Assembly (NCBI RefSeq): GCF_001999305.1
Contig: NZ_MLHQ01000015.1
Span: 47,833 to 111,832 of the forward strand
Source: Rodentibacter myodis
GTDB lineage: Bacteria > Pseudomonadota > Gammaproteobacteria > Enterobacterales > Pasteurellaceae
Direction of reading: 5' to 3'
Length of the DNA stretch: 64,000 bases
Positions 54,184 through 64,000 of the stretch are shown in pieces (the stretch's first letter is position 1; each line of letters begins with the position of its first letter). The notes under the pieces were generated by a model. The model saw only the letters and a list, made by a program, of their open reading frames with translations, was not told the DNA's origin and searched no databases. The position numbers and the translations under genes were made by a program.

Positions 54184-55500
54184 TCATAATCCGAGCAGAT
54201 TAGGTAGAAATAAGGAAAGTTGAGGCACGTAAGTGACTAAAAATAGCGTGACTAATAACACAATGAAGAATGGCAACATTGGCTTTATGAGATCTTGTAA
54301 TTTAACGCCGGAAACAGAGCAACCAACAAATAAAGCACTGCCGACAGGTGGGGTACAAAGACCGATACAAAGATTAAAAATCATCATAATACCAAAATGA
54401 ACGGGATCCATTCCTAGTTCTTTTACAATAGGCAGGAAGATTGGGGTAAAGATTAACACAGCCGGGGTCATATCCATAAATATGCCAATAACAAGTAATA
54501 AGATATTGATGATGAATAAAATAACAATTAAGTTATCTGACAGACTTGTGAGCAGATCATTTACCATATATGGGATGTCTGCATTTGTCATTGCCCAAGA
54601 CATTGCCACTGACACACCAATTAAAAATAACACGATAGATGTGGTAACAACGGAATCCAAGATAATTCGGGGTAAGTCTTTCCATTTTATTTCACGATAA
54701 ATCAAAACGGATAAGATGAAGGTATAGACTACGGCAATCGCAGAGGCTTCGGTTGCAGTAAATACGCCACCCAAAATTCCGCCCATGACAATGATGACCA
54801 TTAGCATACTGGGAATTGCATCAACCGCGTATTTTATAACCATTGCGAATGTTGGTTTTTCAGATACGGGGTAATGCCTTTTTTTAGAGATAACATAATT
54901 GACAACCATAATCCCTAACCCCATCAAAATTCCGGGGATATATCCTGCCATAAATAAAGTTGCAACTGAGATACCGCCTGCCGTTAGTGCATAAACAATC
55001 ATAACGTTTGAGGGCGGAATTAATAATCCGGTAATACAAGAAGAAACATTGATTGCTGCAGAATAAGACGGATCATACCCTGCTTTCTTTTGTAATGGCG
55101 CCATTGTGCCACCTACCGCCGCGGCAGCCGCTACTGCTGAACCGGAAATTGAACCAAACATCATATTTGCCAGCACATTGACGTGTCCTAGCGAACCCGG
55201 AATTCGCCCTACTAAAACTTGTGAGAAATTAATTAATCGGGTTGCAATACCACCGCTATTCATTAATGAACCGGCTAAAATAAAAAACGGAATGGCTAAT
55301 AAAGAAAAACTATCAAGCCCTGTTGCGATTTTTTGTCCCGATACAATCATCACCGTATCCGGAGGAAGCATAAAAGAGGCGGCGGCTAATGTGGCTATAC
55401 CGATTGAAAAAGAAATCGGGATGCCTAAAAAGACAAGAACAAAGAAAGATAAAAACATCACGGAAGGAACAAACCATTCCCAAGAAAATAACCATTCCAT
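54184..55500 (-). CDS. TRAP transporter large permease (DctM)
   Basis: 438 aa, about twelve membrane spans, forms the sodium-driven translocation channel. DctM signatures FLGIPISFSIGIATLAA, GSISGSAVAAAAAVGGTMAPLQKKAGYDPSYSAA-type segment and ITGLLIPPSNVMIVYALTAGGISVATLFMAG. Start overlaps the dctQ stop (TAATG). Substrate is inferred from neighbours to be a hexuronate. Confidence 0.94.
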   Translation of the reverse strand: MEWLFSWEWFVPSVMFLSFFVLVFLGIPISFSIGIATLAAASFMLPPDTVMIVSGQKIATGLDSFSLLAIPFFILAGSLMNSGGIATRLINFSQVLVGRIPGSLGHVNVLANMMFGSISGSAVAAAAAVGGTMAPLQKKAGYDPSYSAAINVSSCITGLLIPPSNVMIVYALTAGGISVATLFMAGYIPGILMGLGIMVVNYVISKKRHYPVSEKPTFAMVIKYAVDAIPSMLMVIIVMGGILGGVFTATEASAIAVVYTFILSVLIYREIKWKDLPRIILDSVVTTSIVLFLIGVSVAMSWAMTNADIPYMVNDLLTSLSDNLIVILFIINILLLVIGIFMDMTPAVLIFTPIFLPIVKELGMDPVHFGIMMIFNLCIGLCTPPVGSALFVGCSVSGVKLQDLIKPMLPFFIVLLVTLFLVTYVPQLSLFLPNLLGL

Positions 55501-55991
55501 TATTTATTCTCCTTTAAGGAAAAAATATTCTCGATTAAAAATAATGCACTATAAAAGAGCATTAATATTCCGCTTAACGGTAAGGCAACGTAGATATAAG
55601 CCATTGGGATTTGCATTGAGGGGGAGATTTGTCCGGAGGCATAAACATTTCCAATAAGCGTGAAACCTCCAAATACCATTACCCCTAGAGAAAAAGTGAA
55701 AATGCAGAGATTGATGAAGATGTTGCTAATGGCTTTTTTCTTGTGGGTTAGATTATGGGTAAACAAATCAATTGAAAGGTGTTTTTGTAAACCTACAGTG
55801 TAAGCTGCCCCTAATAATCCTACCCAGATCATACTAAATCGGGCAATTTCATCGGTGACGGTACTTGGTATATGTAATACATATCGGCTGAATACTTGCC
55901 AAGTAACACAAATAACCAGTAATACCATCACAATAATTGAGAATGTCGAGATAAATTTATCTACCGGTTTTTTTATTTTTTCTAATTGCAT
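55500..55991 (-). CDS. TRAP transporter small permease (DctQ)
   Basis: 163 aa with four membrane spans. DctQ signatures CVTWQVFSRYVLHIPSTVTDEIARFSMIWVGLLGAAYTVG-type core. Links binding protein and DctM. Between dctP and dctM in one leftward operon. Confidence 0.92.
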   Translation of the reverse strand: MQLEKIKKPVDKFISTFSIIVMVLLVICVTWQVFSRYVLHIPSTVTDEIARFSMIWVGLLGAAYTVGLQKHLSIDLFTHNLTHKKKAISNIFINLCIFTFSLGVMVFGGFTLIGNVYASGQISPSMQIPMAYIYVALPLSGILMLFYSALFLIENIFSLKENK

Positions 55992-56058
55992 AGCGTACGC
56001 TCCAAATTTTCAAATAAGTCAAATATCTCTCCACTACAAACAAGAGGAGAGATTAACC

Positions 56059-57048
56059 TTATTTCTTTCCTTCCTGTTTTATGGCTTCAATAATGTCGGA
56101 TAAATCAGGATTTTTAGCGAAGTCATCATAGAGTGGTTTTAATGCATCACGGAATGGCTGTTTATCAACTTGAATAAAGGTAGCACCGGTTTTTTGAGCC
56201 GACTCTTTTGCTCTCGCCACCTCTTTATCCCAAAGTTCTTGCTGATAGATTTCTGAGTTTTTTGCCGCTTCCTGTAGGATTTTTCTTTGATTTTCATCCA
56301 GTTTATTCCACGTTTTACTCGCAATGATTAAGTAGTCAGGAACATTGGTATGTTGATCTTCAATGTAATATTTTGCCACTTCAACGTGTCGGGTTTGTTC
56401 ATAAGAAGGAATATTATTTTCTGCACCATCAATAACGCCTTGTTGAAGTGCGGTATAAACTTCCCCAAATGGAATTGGTGCGGGTGAGCCACCTAGCAGT
56501 TCGATAAGTTTATTGGTCGTTGGTGTCGATACCACTCTAATTTTCATCCCCTTCATATCGGCAGGTGAATGGATTGGTTTTTTGGCATAGAAACTGCGTG
56601 TTCCTGCGACATAAGAAGCTAATACATTAAATCCGCTGTTTTGTGTTTTATCCGTAATTTTTTTACCAATATCACCGAATAATACGCGTTTGAAATGTTC
56701 TTCATTATCAAATAAATACGGCGTGCTAAAAATAGAAAATTCTTTAACAAAAGACTCCATTTCACTGGCACTTGCTTTTGTCATATCTAAGGCATCATTT
56801 TGGATAAGCTCCACCGTTTCTCTTGGGCCGCCCATTTGTCCGCTAGGATAAATCCGAATTTTTAGTTCACCATTTGATTTTTCTTGTACTTCTTTTGCCA
56901 TTTTATCCAAGGCTTGGTGAACCACGTGGGTTTGATCGAGATTATGTGCTAATTTCAACACTACTTTTTTAGCAAATACGTTATTAGAAAGGGATAACAT
57001 TGGCAATGCAACGCATAAGCCGGATAAGATAAATTTTTTGAGTTTCAT
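56059..57048 (-). CDS. TRAP transporter substrate-binding protein (DctP)
   Basis: 329 aa periplasmic protein. Signal peptide MKLKKFILSGLCVALPMLSL ending in VFA-K. DctP signatures LAHNLDQTHVVHQAL, MKGMKIRVVSTPTTNKLIELLGGSPAPIPFGEVYTALQQG-type selectivity helix with the conserved Arg, and DGAENN. GGAG upstream selects ATG 57048. The setting implies galacturonate/glucuronate uptake. Confidence 0.93.
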   Translation of the reverse strand: MKLKKFILSGLCVALPMLSLSNNVFAKKVVLKLAHNLDQTHVVHQALDKMAKEVQEKSNGELKIRIYPSGQMGGPRETVELIQNDALDMTKASASEMESFVKEFSIFSTPYLFDNEEHFKRVLFGDIGKKITDKTQNSGFNVLASYVAGTRSFYAKKPIHSPADMKGMKIRVVSTPTTNKLIELLGGSPAPIPFGEVYTALQQGVIDGAENNIPSYEQTRHVEVAKYYIEDQHTNVPDYLIIASKTWNKLDENQRKILQEAAKNSEIYQQELWDKEVARAKESAQKTGATFIQVDKQPFRDALKPLYDDFAKNPDLSDIIEAIKQEGKK

Positions 57049-57141
57049 AGTGATCTCCATTATGTTGTATGACAAGAGGATTTTGTATCTCTTTATGTAT
57101 GCTAATTGAGATTAAAGAACTATCTCTCAGTAACTTACAGC

Positions 57142-57157
57142 GCAATGGTATCATTTT
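57142..57157. promoter_or_regulatory. Candidate UxuR/ExuR-type operator 1
   Basis: AATGGTATCATT (57144-57155) is a near palindrome with the GGTAT core seen in enterobacterial hexuronate operators, upstream of the TRAP operon. Confidence 0.4.
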
Positions 57158-57189
57158 ATTTTTATAAATATCATACAAATTTTTCGTTT

Positions 57190-57205
57190 TGTGACAACGA
57201 TCACA
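57190..57205. promoter_or_regulatory. CRP site of the hexuronate module
   Basis: TGTGACAACGATCACA, a perfect TGTGA-N6-TCACA, in the 236-bp gap between divergent dctP and uxaC; it can serve both sides. Confidence 0.8.
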
Positions 57206-57228
57206 AAAAAAAGCTATTAATTTTATTT

Positions 57229-57245
57229 AATTGGTATAACATATT
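57229..57245. promoter_or_regulatory. Candidate UxuR/ExuR-type operator 2
   Basis: AATTGGTATAACATATT keeps the left half (AATTGGTAT) of the E. coli ExuR/UxuR consensus. About 40 bp before uxaC. Confidence 0.45.
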
Positions 57246-57284
57246 GTGTGAATGAATTATATGTTCGTTATAGGAGAGAAAGTA

Positions 57285-58697
57285 ATGAAAAGTTTTATGA
57301 CTGAAGATTTTTTATTAGATACAGATTTTGCTAAGGACTTGTTTTTTAGCTATGCCAAAGATCAACCTATTTTTGACTACCATTGCCATTTGCCTCCACA
57401 ACAGATAGCAGAGAATTATCGGTTTAAAAATTTGTATGATATTTGGCTTAAAGGTGATCACTATAAATGGCGGGCTATGCGAAGTCATGGTGTAGATGAG
57501 AAGTTTTGTACCGGAAGTGCGGTCGATTTTGACAAATTTTTAGCGTGGTGTGAAACCGTGCCTCATACAATTGGCAATCCCCTTTATCATTGGACGCATT
57601 TAGAATTAAGACGTCCATTTGGTATTCGTAATAAATTGTTATCACCGGATACTGCTAGGGAGATCTGGGATCAATGTAATACCTTGTTACAACAAGATGA
57701 TTTTTCCGCCAAAGGGATCATTAAACAAATGAATGTGAAATTTATTGGTACGACAGATGATCCTATTGATGATCTTCATTATCACGAAATGATTGCTCAA
57801 GATAACAACTTCCAAACTAAAGTTGCACCAAGTTTTAGGCCTGATAAAGCATTCAATATTGAATTAGAAACCTTTACCGAATATCTGCATTTGCTGGGGG
57901 AAAAGGCAAATATTGAAATTTCTTCGTTTAATACGCTTTGCCAAGCCTTGGCTTCACGTATTGATTATTTTGCCGCCCACGGATGTAAAGTCTCGGATCA
58001 CGCGCTTGATGTGGTTTTATATTGTGATGCCAATGAATCGGAATTAGACCAAATTTTGCAGGAAAAATTATCCGGAAAAGCATTAAGCGAAGTACAAATT
58101 GCAAAATTTAAAACTGCCGTTTTAGTTTTTCTGGGTCACGAATATCATAAAAGAAATTGGGTTCAACAATATCATATTGGTGCGCTGCGTAATACAAACA
58201 GTTTAATGTTTTCTCAGTTAGGGGCGGATACCGGTTTTGATTCGATTAATGATGCGTCGGTAGCACAACCCTTGGCAAAATTATTAAATGCGCAAGCTAA
58301 AAATAATCGGTTACCTAAAACGATTTTATATTGTTTAAACCCGCGGGATAACGAAGTATTGGCAACAATGCTGGGGAATTTCCAACAAGGCGGCATTAAA
58401 TCCAAAATGCAGTTTGGTTCCGGTTGGTGGTTTAACGATCAAAAAGACGGAATGATCAGTCAAATGACCCAACTTAGCCAATTAGGTTTATTGAGCCATT
58501 TTGTGGGAATGTTAACCGATAGTCGTAGTTTTCTTTCTTATACCCGTCACGAATATTTCCGCCGTATTTTATGCCAAATGATAGGACATTGGGTGCGTGA
58601 TGGTGAAGCGCCGGCAGATATTAAACTGTTAGGTGAAATGGTTTCAAATATTTGTTTTAACAACGCCAAAAATTATTTTGAAATTGAATTAAATTAA
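57285..58697 (+). CDS. uxaC: Glucuronate (uronate) isomerase
   Basis: Isomerises D-galacturonate to tagaturonate and D-glucuronate to fructuronate. 470 aa, same length as E. coli UxaC, amidohydrolase-like barrel with metal motif FDYHCHL, TTDDP and [26 protein letters not shown] selects ATG 57285 ([11 protein letters not shown]). First gene of a tightly spaced operon uxaC-uxaB-uxaA-eda-kdgK. Confidence 0.98.
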   Translation: MKSFMTEDFLLDTDFAKDLFFSYAKDQPIFDYHCHLPPQQIAENYRFKNLYDIWLKGDHYKWRAMRSHGVDEKFCTGSAVDFDKFLAWCETVPHTIGNPLYHWTHLELRRPFGIRNKLLSPDTAREIWDQCNTLLQQDDFSAKGIIKQMNVKFIGTTDDPIDDLHYHEMIAQDNNFQTKVAPSFRPDKAFNIELETFTEYLHLLGEKANIEISSFNTLCQALASRIDYFAAHGCKVSDHALDVVLYCDANESELDQILQEKLSGKALSEVQIAKFKTAVLVFLGHEYHKRNWVQQYHIGALRNTNSLMFSQLGADTGFDSINDASVAQPLAKLLNAQAKNNRLPKTILYCLNPRDNEVLATMLGNFQQGGIKSKMQFGSGWWFNDQKDGMISQMTQLSQLGLLSHFVGMLTDSRSFLSYTRHEYFRRILCQMIGHWVRDGEAPADIKLLGEMVSNICFNNAKNYFEIELN

Positions 58698-58708
58698 GAA
58701 GGAATACG

Positions 58709-60166
58709 ATGATGCAAACATTAAATAGAACAAATTTCCCCGGTCCACAATATCCCACTCGAATTATTCAATTTGGTGAAGGTAATTTTTTACGGGCTTT
58801 TATTGATTGGCAAATTGATTTATTGAATGAAAAAACGGATTTTAATTCGGGCATAGCGATTGTTCGTCCGATTAATTCTGAATTTCCGCCTTCGTTAAAT
58901 ACACAAGACGGACTTTACACTGCGGTAATCCGCGGATTAGATGAACAGGGAAATACCGTAAAACAATCACGTATTATTCGTTCGGTGAATGAAGAGATTA
59001 ATATTTATCATCAATTTGATGAGTATTTAAAATTGGCACACAATCCGGATATTACGATGATTTTCTCCAATACAACGGAAGCCGGAATTAGTTATCACGA
59101 AAATGATCGTTTTGATGATCGCCCACCGGTGAGTTATCCGGCTAAATTAACGCGTTTACTATACGAGCGTTTTGATGTTTTGGGCAAAAATGCACCGGGA
59201 TTTATTATTTTGCCTTGTGAATTAATTGATTATAACGGTGAACAATTAAAAACGCTTGTTTTGCGTTATGCAAAAGAATGGGAACTTTCTCAGGCATTTC
59301 TTGATTGGCTTGAGGCTAAAAATACATTTTGTTCGACCTTAGTCGATCGCATTGTAACCGGTTACCCAAGAGCCGAAGCTGAAATGTTGGAAACGGAATT
59401 AGGCTATCGGGATGCCTTTTTAGATACGGCAGAATATTTCTATTTGTTTGTTATTCAAGGCCCACAATGGTTGCGTGATGTTTTTTATTTAGAACAAATG
59501 AAATTAAATATTTTAGTCGTGGATGATATTAAACCTTACAAAGAACGTAAGGTGGCGATCTTAAATGGCGCACATACCGCGCTTGTTCCTGTCGCCTATT
59601 TATCCGGTGTTGATACTGTAGGTGAGGCGATGCAAGATGAGCAACTCTGTGGTTTCGTGAAAAGTGCGGTCGAAAAAGAGATTATTCCGGTTCTTTCATT
59701 ACCCGAGTCGGAATTACATCAGTTTGCTCAAGCTGTGATCCAACGTTTCCAAAATCCGTTTATTCAGCACCAACTTTTATCCATCGCACTGAATAGTATG
59801 ACGAAATATCGTACGCGTATTTTGCCTCAATTATTGGCATATCAAGCTAAATATCATCATTTGCCGGTGCGTTTAACTTTTGCATTAGCCGCATTGATTG
59901 CATTTTATCGGGGGCAGCGTCAGGGACAGGTCATTCCATTACAGGACGATCGTTTTTGGTTGGAACATTTTCAAACCGGATGGCGACTGGTTGAGGCGGG
60001 CGAAACATCTCTTTATCAATTCGTTGTTTCTGTATTAAGTCAAACACAACATTGGGAAACCAACCTCGTGGAAATTCCTCAGTTGGTCGATACGGTAACC
60101 GAACAATTACAAGCTATTTTAGAGAAAGGAATGCGTGAAGCCTTGTTGTCTTACGCTGAGGAGTGA
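58709..60166 (+). CDS. uxaB: Tagaturonate reductase (altronate oxidoreductase)
   Basis: Reduces tagaturonate to D-altronate with NADH. 485 aa, polyol-dehydrogenase family with N-terminal [19 protein letters not shown] and catalytic-region [25 protein letters not shown]. Aligns with E. coli UxaB throughout, not with UxuB, which makes the pathway galacturonate-type. Two adjacent ATGs (58709, 58712) are both possible. Confidence 0.97.
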   Translation: MMQTLNRTNFPGPQYPTRIIQFGEGNFLRAFIDWQIDLLNEKTDFNSGIAIVRPINSEFPPSLNTQDGLYTAVIRGLDEQGNTVKQSRIIRSVNEEINIYHQFDEYLKLAHNPDITMIFSNTTEAGISYHENDRFDDRPPVSYPAKLTRLLYERFDVLGKNAPGFIILPCELIDYNGEQLKTLVLRYAKEWELSQAFLDWLEAKNTFCSTLVDRIVTGYPRAEAEMLETELGYRDAFLDTAEYFYLFVIQGPQWLRDVFYLEQMKLNILVVDDIKPYKERKVAILNGAHTALVPVAYLSGVDTVGEAMQDEQLCGFVKSAVEKEIIPVLSLPESELHQFAQAVIQRFQNPFIQHQLLSIALNSMTKYRTRILPQLLAYQAKYHHLPVRLTFALAALIAFYRGQRQGQVIPLQDDRFWLEHFQTGWRLVEAGETSLYQFVVSVLSQTQHWETNLVEIPQLVDTVTEQLQAILEKGMREALLSYAEE

Positions 60167-60168
60167 TG

Positions 60169-61656
60169 ATGAAACAATTTATTAAAATCCGCACGCAAGA
60201 CAACGTTGCGGTGGCGTTGCAGGATTTATCGGCTGGTACATTGTTAGAAATTGACAATGTGAAGATTACTTTGCGAGAGGCGATTGCCCGTGGCCATAAA
60301 TTTGCGTTGTGTGGCATTGCCGCAGGTGAAAATGTGGTGAAGTATGGTTATCCCATTGGTCACGCCTTGCGTGATCTTTTAGCCGGTGAACATATTCATA
60401 CTCATAATGTGAAAACAAATTTGAGTGATATTAATGAATATAAATATCAGCCAAAATTGACCGCACTTTCTGTTACCAATCCGGATCGTGATGTATTGAT
60501 TTATCGCCGACAAAACGGAGATATTGGTATTCGTAATGAATTATGGATTGTTCCGACAGTAGGCTGTGTGGTGGGGATCGCCAATCAAATTAAAAATGCG
60601 TTTATGCAGAGAAACGATCTCAGTGATATTGATGGCGTCTTTACATTCAATCATCACTATGGTTGTTCACAGTTGGGAGATGATCACGAAAATACCAAAA
60701 TTATGTTGCAAAATATGGTGCAACATCCAAATGCGGGTGCGGTGTTGGTGATTGGTTTGGGTTGTGAAAATAATCAGATTGAACCGTTTAAAAAAGGCTT
60801 GGGCGCATTTGATGATCAGCGTGTGAAATTTATGGTTGCCCAACATTGTGATGATGAAGTTGAACAAGGCGTGCAACTTTTACAACAGCTTTATCAAGCG
60901 ATGCGTCAGGATAAGCGTGAGAAAGGGAAATTAAGTGAAGTACATTTTGGCTTGGAATGTGGCGGATCTGATGGGCTTTCCGGTATTACGGCAAATCCAA
61001 TGCTAGGGCATTTTTCGGACTACTTAACAGCTCACGGTGGTACGACCGTTTTGACAGAAGTACCGGAAATGTTTGGTGCTGAACGTATTTTAATGAACCA
61101 TTGTCGAGATGAAGCCACGTTTGAGAAAACGGTTCGGATGGTGAATGATTTTAAACGCTATTTTATGGCATATCATCAGCCGATTTATGAAAATCCCTCA
61201 CCGGGGAATAAGGCAGGGGGCATTACAACCCTTGAAGATAAATCCTTAGGTTGTACGCAGAAAGCAGGCAATAGTCAGGTGGTGGATGTGTTGCAATATG
61301 GCGAGCGTTTAAAAGTTGCCGGATTAAATTTATTAAGTGCGCCGGGGAATGATGCGGTGGCGACCAGTGCTTTAGCCGCAGCCGGGTGTCATATGGTGCT
61401 ATTTACCACCGGCAGGGGAACGCCTTATGGCGGCTTTGTGCCAACAATGAAAATTTCTACAAATAGTGAATTAGCAGCGAAAAAGCCACATTGGATCGAT
61501 TTTAATGCCGGTCAATTAATTTATGACGTGAGTATGACGCAATTACTTGAAAAATTTATTGATTTGGTTGTAGCAACCGTAAATGGTCAAAAAACGAAAA
61601 ATGAATTAAATGAATTTCGTGAACTCGCTATTTTCAAAAGTGGCGTCACGTTGTAG
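60169..61656 (+). CDS. uxaA: Altronate dehydratase
   Basis: Dehydrates D-altronate to 2-keto-3-deoxygluconate. 495 aa, as in E. coli. N-terminal SAF domain ([28 protein letters not shown]) and main domain with [34 protein letters not shown] and [10 protein letters not shown]; iron-dependent family. GGAG 5 nt upstream favours ATG 60169; the start region overlaps or abuts the uxaB stop. Confidence 0.97.
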   Translation: MKQFIKIRTQDNVAVALQDLSAGTLLEIDNVKITLREAIARGHKFALCGIAAGENVVKYGYPIGHALRDLLAGEHIHTHNVKTNLSDINEYKYQPKLTALSVTNPDRDVLIYRRQNGDIGIRNELWIVPTVGCVVGIANQIKNAFMQRNDLSDIDGVFTFNHHYGCSQLGDDHENTKIMLQNMVQHPNAGAVLVIGLGCENNQIEPFKKGLGAFDDQRVKFMVAQHCDDEVEQGVQLLQQLYQAMRQDKREKGKLSEVHFGLECGGSDGLSGITANPMLGHFSDYLTAHGGTTVLTEVPEMFGAERILMNHCRDEATFEKTVRMVNDFKRYFMAYHQPIYENPSPGNKAGGITTLEDKSLGCTQKAGNSQVVDVLQYGERLKVAGLNLLSAPGNDAVATSALAAAGCHMVLFTTGRGTPYGGFVPTMKISTNSELAAKKPHWIDFNAGQLIYDVSMTQLLEKFIDLVVATVNGQKTKNELNEFRELAIFKSGVTL

Positions 61657-61667
61657 GAGGGAAAACA

Positions 61668-62300
61668 ATGAAAAATTTAACCGCACTTGATGTCCTAACG
61701 ACCTCACCGATTGTGCCGGTGATAGCTATCCAACGCGTGCAAGATGCTGTTCCTTTGGCAAAAGCACTCGTGCTTGCAGGGGTTAAGGTGCTGGAAGTGA
61801 CTTTACGAACAGATTGTGCCTTAGAGGCGATTCGTCTCATAAAGCAAGCCATACCGGAGGCTATTGTTGGTGCCGGCACGGTAACAAACGTATCGCAATA
61901 TACTCAGGCGGTAGAGGCTGGGGCGCAATTTATTATTAGCCCCGGTTTGACGGAGAAATTATTACAAAAAAGTAAAGAATATGACGTTCCTTTTATTCCC
62001 GGTGTGGCAACGTCTTCCGAATTAATGTCGGCGGCGGAATACGGTTTGACGGTATTGAAATTTTTCCCGGCAGAAATTAATGGGGGGGTGAAGGCATTGA
62101 AAGCGTTTTCCGGCCCTTTTGCACAGGTGAAATTTTGCCCAACAGGTGGTGTGAGCGAAAAAAACTATCGGGATTATTTGGCATTAAATAATGTGCTTTG
62201 TGTTGGTGGAACTTGGTTTGTTCCGCGTGATCAAATCGAACAGGGGGATTTTGACAAGATTTACCAATTGGCGAAGCAGGCAGTCGATAACGTGAAGTGA
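61668..62300 (+). CDS. eda: KHG/KDPG aldolase
   Basis: Splits 2-keto-3-deoxy-6-phosphogluconate to pyruvate and glyceraldehyde-3-phosphate. 210 aa barrel; catalytic region [14 protein letters not shown], Schiff-base Lys in [13 protein letters not shown], and [20 protein letters not shown] precedes the ATG. A USS lies at the start of the gene (61680-61688). Confidence 0.97.
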   Translation: MKNLTALDVLTTSPIVPVIAIQRVQDAVPLAKALVLAGVKVLEVTLRTDCALEAIRLIKQAIPEAIVGAGTVTNVSQYTQAVEAGAQFIISPGLTEKLLQKSKEYDVPFIPGVATSSELMSAAEYGLTVLKFFPAEINGGVKALKAFSGPFAQVKFCPTGGVSEKNYRDYLALNNVLCVGGTWFVPRDQIEQGDFDKIYQLAKQAVDNVK

Positions 62301-62307
62301 GGTGGTA

Positions 62308-63246
62308 ATGAAGATAGGTGTTATTGGGGAATGTATGCTCGAGCTTTCCCAAGTAGAAGGAAAAACCAAACTTGGTTTTGGGGGCGATACTTTAAATACA
62401 GCGGTCTATTTGGCAAGGTTATTGCCAAAAGAAACTTTTTCCGTGCATTACATTTCCGCGTTAGGTTGTGATCCTTATAGTCAAATGATGTTGACGTCTT
62501 GGCAGGCAGAAGACATTGATACCGCTTTGGTTCAGCAATTGCCACATAAATTACCGGGGCTTTATTCCATCATCACCGATGAGTTCGGAGAACGTTCTTT
62601 TTATTATTGGCGCAATGATTCTGCGGCGAAATATTGGTTGGATACAGATTTGACCGATGATGTATTAAATCAATTAAAAAGTTTTGATTATCTTTATTTC
62701 AGCGGAATCAGTTTGGCGATTTTAAATGAAGCAAGCCGACAAAAACTCTTTGATTTTCTACCGCACTTTAAAGCCAATGGTGGAAAAATTGCATTTGATA
62801 ATAATTACCGCCCGATTTTGTGGCGTGATGTGGAAAGTGCGCAAGCTGCGTATCAAAAAATTTTATCTTTTACCGACATTGCGTTTTTAACCCTAGATGA
62901 TGAAGTTAAGTTATGGAAAAAGGATTCGCTAGAAAAATGTATTGAAAGAACACAGCAATTTGGTGTACTGGAAATTGTCATTAAGCGTGGTGCAGACAGT
63001 TGTATTGTTGTGCATTTTCATCAACGATTTGATATTCCTTCGCAAAAAATTAAGCATATTATTGATACAACCGCTGCGGGAGATTCTTTCAGTGCGGGTT
63101 ATTTATCTGCACGTTTAGAGGGTAGAAATGAAGTAGAATCCGCTCGTCAGGGACACACTCTTGCCGGTTGTGTCATTGGTTATCGCGGGGCAATTATTCC
63201 TAAGGACGCATTTTCAATTCGTGATACTATAGCGGTATCATTATGA
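62308..63246 (+). CDS. kdgK: 2-dehydro-3-deoxygluconokinase
   Basis: Phosphorylates 2-keto-3-deoxygluconate for Eda. 312 aa pfkB/ribokinase family with the C-terminal signature [20 protein letters not shown] and N-terminal [19 protein letters not shown] upstream selects ATG 62308 rather than GTG 62302. Starts 7 nt after eda; ends 13 nt before gmhB. Confidence 0.96.
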   Translation: MKIGVIGECMLELSQVEGKTKLGFGGDTLNTAVYLARLLPKETFSVHYISALGCDPYSQMMLTSWQAEDIDTALVQQLPHKLPGLYSIITDEFGERSFYYWRNDSAAKYWLDTDLTDDVLNQLKSFDYLYFSGISLAILNEASRQKLFDFLPHFKANGGKIAFDNNYRPILWRDVESAQAAYQKILSFTDIAFLTLDDEVKLWKKDSLEKCIERTQQFGVLEIVIKRGADSCIVVHFHQRFDIPSQKIKHIIDTTAAGDSFSAGYLSARLEGRNEVESARQGHTLAGCVIGYRGAIIPKDAFSIRDTIAVSL

Positions 63247-63259
63247 ATTGGAGATAAAA

Positions 63260-63814
63260 ATGAATAAAGCGGTATTTCTTGATCGCGATGGTACGTTGAA
63301 TATTGACTATGGCTATGTACACGACATTGATCATTTTAAATTTATCGATGGGGTGATCGAGACATTGCGTGAGTTAAAATCAATGGGCTATTTATTGGTG
63401 TTAGTCACCAACCAATCCGGGATCGCTCGGGGATATTTTTCAGAAGAGCAATTTTTGCAATTAACGGAGTGGATGGATTGGTCATTGGCAGAACAAGGCG
63501 TAGATTTGGATGGCATCTATTACTGCCCTCATCATCCGGAGGGAAAAGGTGAATATCAAGAAGATTGTGATTGCCGTAAACCTAAATCGGGGATGTTGTT
63601 GCAAGCGATCAAGGAATTAAAGATTGATCCTACGCAGTCTGTGATGGTGGGGGATAAAATCGATGATTTGAAAGCGGGAATTGGGGCAAAAGTGAAGACG
63701 AATGTGTTAGTGCGCACCGGAAAAAAGATCACTGAGGAAGGAGAAGTATTAGCTGACTATGTGTTGGATTCTCTTGCCGATTTACCGAGAGAGCTAAAAC
63801 GTTCAATAAAGTAG
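63260..63814 (+). CDS. gmhB: D-glycero-beta-D-manno-heptose-1,7-bisphosphate 7-phosphatase
   Basis: Heptose step of lipopolysaccharide core synthesis. 184 aa HAD enzyme: nucleophile motif [19 protein letters not shown], zinc loop YYCPHHPEG...CDCRKPKSG and [15 protein letters not shown] upstream favours ATG 63260. In E. coli gmhB lies between metN and an rRNA operon; here the same right neighbour (rrn) remains, but the hexuronate module separates it from metN. Confidence 0.96.
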   Translation: MNKAVFLDRDGTLNIDYGYVHDIDHFKFIDGVIETLRELKSMGYLLVLVTNQSGIARGYFSEEQFLQLTEWMDWSLAEQGVDLDGIYYCPHHPEGKGEYQEDCDCRKPKSGMLLQAIKELKIDPTQSVMVGDKIDDLKAGIGAKVKTNVLVRTGKKITEEGEVLADYVLDSLADLPRELKRSIK

Positions 63815-63894
63815 CAAAATTTTATTGGTTCTTATACAAATTGAATAGGACTTAATCAAAAGATCAAAAATTTAAATTTTTTTACAAAAACCGC

Positions 63895-63922
63895 TTGCAA
63901 GGATTTCATTTTTCCCTATAAT
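63895..63922 (+). promoter_or_regulatory. Ribosomal RNA operon promoter
   Basis: TTGCAA (63895-63900), 16-bp spacer, TATAAT (63917-63922). Upstream 63857-63890 is A/T-tract rich and could be an UP element. Transcription would start near 63929. Confidence 0.85.
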
Positions 63923-63931
63923 ACACGGCAC

Positions 63932-63987
63932 ACAACGACGCACTGTTGTGGGACATTTGAATGATAACAGTGCGTCGTTGTTTTTTT
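63932..63987 (+). other. Terminator-like inverted repeat in the rRNA leader
   Basis: ACAACGACGCACTGTT (63932-63947) and AACAGTGCGTCGTTGT (63966-63981) are perfect 16-bp inverse arms around an 18-nt loop, and a T7 run (63981-63987) follows. It begins within a few bases of the predicted transcript start and lies just upstream of boxA, roughly where E. coli rrn leaders have boxB. Confidence 0.9.
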
Positions 63988-64000
63988 GCTCTTTAACAAT
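63987..64000 (+). promoter_or_regulatory. rRNA antitermination boxA
   Basis: TGCTCTTTAACAAT matches the boxA element (TGCTCTTTAACA) bound by NusB-S10. It shows that a 16S rRNA gene begins just beyond the window. Confidence 0.92.

Noticed and set aside
55106..55657. 183-codon frame opposite the TRAP permease genes
   Set aside because: It lies antisense across dctM and dctQ, both well-conserved genes, and has low-complexity composition without a family match.
63815..64000. tRNA or start of 16S gene within the window
   Set aside because: The sequence ends at boxA in the leader; no mature 16S 5' end or tRNA cloverleaf is present.

Overview
The window is a stretch of Pasteurellaceae chromosome of the Haemophilus/Aggregatibacter type. 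The core uptake signal AAGTGCGGT or its complement occurs more than 40 times, which is the H. influenzae-type USS, and gene content and protein sequences fit that family. The rimO-linked N-glycosyltransferase and the ascorbate and hexuronate clusters make Aggregatibacter or a parainfluenzae-like Haemophilus more likely than H. influenzae, but the species cannot be fixed from sequence alone.

Layout. 1-9.5 kb: divergent glpF/glpK for glycerol, asnA with its divergent regulator asnC, a PuuB-like oxidase divergent from an orphan PotD-like polyamine-binding protein, proS, and a HAD phosphatase. 9.5-16.7 kb: a complete L-ascorbate (ula) regulon. ulaG, ulaR, ulaE and ulaF read leftwards; ulaA (a IIC-IIB fusion), ulaC and ulaD read rightwards, with a CRP site between the halves. 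16.8-26.1 kb: an MgtC-like protein, rimO followed closely by an HMW1C-type cytoplasmic N-glycosyltransferase with a lysine-rich tail, asd, a lysophospholipase-like hydrolase and mutS. 26.1-29 kb: a repeat-rich gap, then msrPQ (repair of periplasmic methionine sulfoxide) divergent from an ECF sigma factor and a zinc-type anti-sigma factor. 29-41.5 kb: purL with a PurR box, an AT-rich orphan gene, DUF924 and AhpD-like genes, lpxH, plsC-ftsP, slyX/fkpA and yheO-tusDCB. 41.5-50.2 kb: the spc and alpha ribosomal operons (rplN to rplQ, including secY and rpoA), with no USS. 50.2-53.1 kb: a hexanucleotide tandem repeat and the metNIQ methionine transporter. 53.3-63.25 kb: a galacturonate module consisting of a GntR regulator and TRAP transporter on the left and uxaC-uxaB-uxaA-eda-kdgK on the right, with CRP and operator-like sites between. 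63.26-64 kb: gmhB and the promoter and leader of a ribosomal RNA operon, ending at boxA just before 16S.

How it works together. Several CRP-type sites mark catabolic promoters (glp, ula, uxa), so much of the accessory content is carbon scavenging: glycerol, ascorbate and hexuronates. The most interesting items are the N-glycosyltransferase with a histone-like tail, the probable oxidative-stress module ECF/ZAS/MsrPQ, the insertion of the galacturonate cluster into the conserved metN-gmhB-rrn order, the detachment of the spc operon from S10 with a terminator-like leader, and a long terminator-like inverted repeat in the rRNA leader. No phage, transposase, CRISPR array or tRNA was recognised.
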